Assembly (NCBI GenBank): GCA_027058735.1
Contig: JALURZ010000076.1
Coordinates: forward strand, 1 to 5,140
DNA length: 5,140 bases
Reading direction: 5' to 3'
Source: Hyphomicrobiales bacterium
GTDB taxonomy: Bacteria; Pseudomonadota; Alphaproteobacteria; Rhizobiales; JALURZ01
The position numbers and the translations under genes were made by a program. Below, piece by piece: positions 4,571 through 5,140 of the stretch (the stretch's first letter is position 1; each line of letters opens with the position of its first letter). The notes below the pieces were generated by a model. It saw only the letters and a list, made by a program, of their open reading frames with translations. It searched no databases and had not been told where the DNA came from.

Positions 4571-5140
4571 GTTACGAACTCATCGCCATCTTGATGTTCT
4601 CCTCGATGATGCTGTTGCTTCTCACGGGTCAGCGGGTGTTTGGCGCGATCGGTTTCGTGGCGGCCTCTTCCGCCGTGCTGCTGTGGGGAACGGGCGGCGA
4701 GGAAATGCCGTTCAACGCCAGTTTCGTGCTGCTCAACTGGTATCCGCTGCTGACCCTGCCGCTGTTCATATTCATGGGCTACATGCTGTCGGAGTCCGGC
4801 ATCGCCAACGATCTCTACAAGATGTTCCACGTCTGGGCCGGCCCCCTCAAGGGCGGTCTGGCGGTCGGCACAATGCTGCTGATGGTCGCCATTTCGGCGA
4901 TGAACGGGCTGAGCGTCGCCGGCATGGCGATCGGCGCCAGCATCGCGTTGCCCGAAATGCTGCGGCGCGGCTATGACAAGGTGATGATCACCGGCGTCGT
5001 GCAGGCGGGCAGTTCGCTGGGCATTCTGGTGCCGCCCAGCGTCGTGCTGGTGCTCTATGGCATGATCGCGCGCCAGCCGGTCGGCAAACTGTGGCTCGCG
5101 GGCGTGTTTCCCGGGCTTTTGATGGCCGCCCTGTTCATCG
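4567..5140 (+). CDS. dctM: TRAP transporter large permease subunit (DctM family), partial at the window edge
   Basis: The frame opens at the ATGA overlap with dctQ and stays open for 191 codons to the edge, so the C-terminus is missing; full-length members run to roughly 430 residues or more. The translated part is strongly hydrophobic. It contains TRAP large-permease landmarks: YPLLTLPLFIFMGYMLSESG (59-78), MNGLSVAGMAIGASIALPEM (112-131) followed by LRRGYDK, and SSLGILVPPSVVLVLYG (149-165). This subunit forms the main transport path of the TRAP system. Close translational coupling with dctQ and the amidohydrolase indicates a single operon. No dctP has appeared in the window; it may lie further downstream. 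Confidence 0.93.
   Translation, partial: MSYELIAILMFSSMMLLLLTGQRVFGAIGFVAASSAVLLWGTGGEEMPFNASFVLLNWYPLLTLPLFIFMGYMLSESGIANDLYKMFHVWAGPLKGGLAVGTMLLMVAISAMNGLSVAGMAIGASIALPEMLRRGYDKVMITGVVQAGSSLGILVPPSVVLVLYGMIARQPVGKLWLAGVFPGLLMAALFI

Overview
The window is GC-rich bacterial DNA, with strong G/C at third codon positions and long antisense shadow frames. It looks like a Gram-negative alphaproteobacterium. The case rests on an outer-membrane porin ending in Phe, a lipobox lipoprotein, TRAP permeases, and an N-formylglutamate amidohydrolase-like enzyme beside an RpiR regulator. This lineage call is an inference; no rRNA or other marker gene is present.

Layout. (1) Positions 1-184 hold no convincing gene. 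They contain a perfect 18-bp tandem repeat of about four copies (43-116), then an AT-rich promoter-like stretch with a small inverted repeat. (2) 185-616 (+) encodes a lone NTF2-like/SnoaL-like protein of 143 residues, whose true start is uncertain. (3) A convergent junction around 617-672 has a weak hairpin. (4) Leftward genes follow: a RpiR-family regulator (3135-2275), a porin (2115-1006) and a small lipoprotein (991-668). The porin has its own promoter candidate, and the lipoprotein follows it after 14 bp, so these two probably form an operon. (5) A 140-bp divergent control region (about 3136-3275) contains a promoter candidate, a perfect TAACA/TGTTA inverted repeat and GC-rich hairpins. 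(6) Rightward from it runs a tightly coupled operon: an N-formylglutamate amidohydrolase-family enzyme (3276-4061), TRAP small permease DctQ (4058-4570) and TRAP large permease DctM (4567 to past the window edge). Both junctions are 4-bp ATGA overlaps.

How the genes may work together. The simplest reading is a scavenging locus for an organic anion. The porin would pass the substrate through the outer membrane. A TRAP transporter, whose periplasmic DctP is not in the window and may lie downstream, would carry it across the inner membrane. The amidohydrolase would deformylate or deacylate it, and the RpiR protein between the two arms would sense a ligand and control one or both. The regulator's SIS domain lacks the usual Ser/Thr phosphosugar loops, which fits a ligand other than a sugar phosphate. 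The substrate cannot be read from the sequence; an N-formyl or other N-acyl amino acid is a hypothesis based on the enzyme family.

Nothing here looks like a defence system, mobile element, CRISPR array or RNA gene. The most notable items are the fresh tandem repeat, the porin-lipoprotein / regulator / enzyme-TRAP arrangement, and the amidohydrolase start codon lying inside a palindrome.
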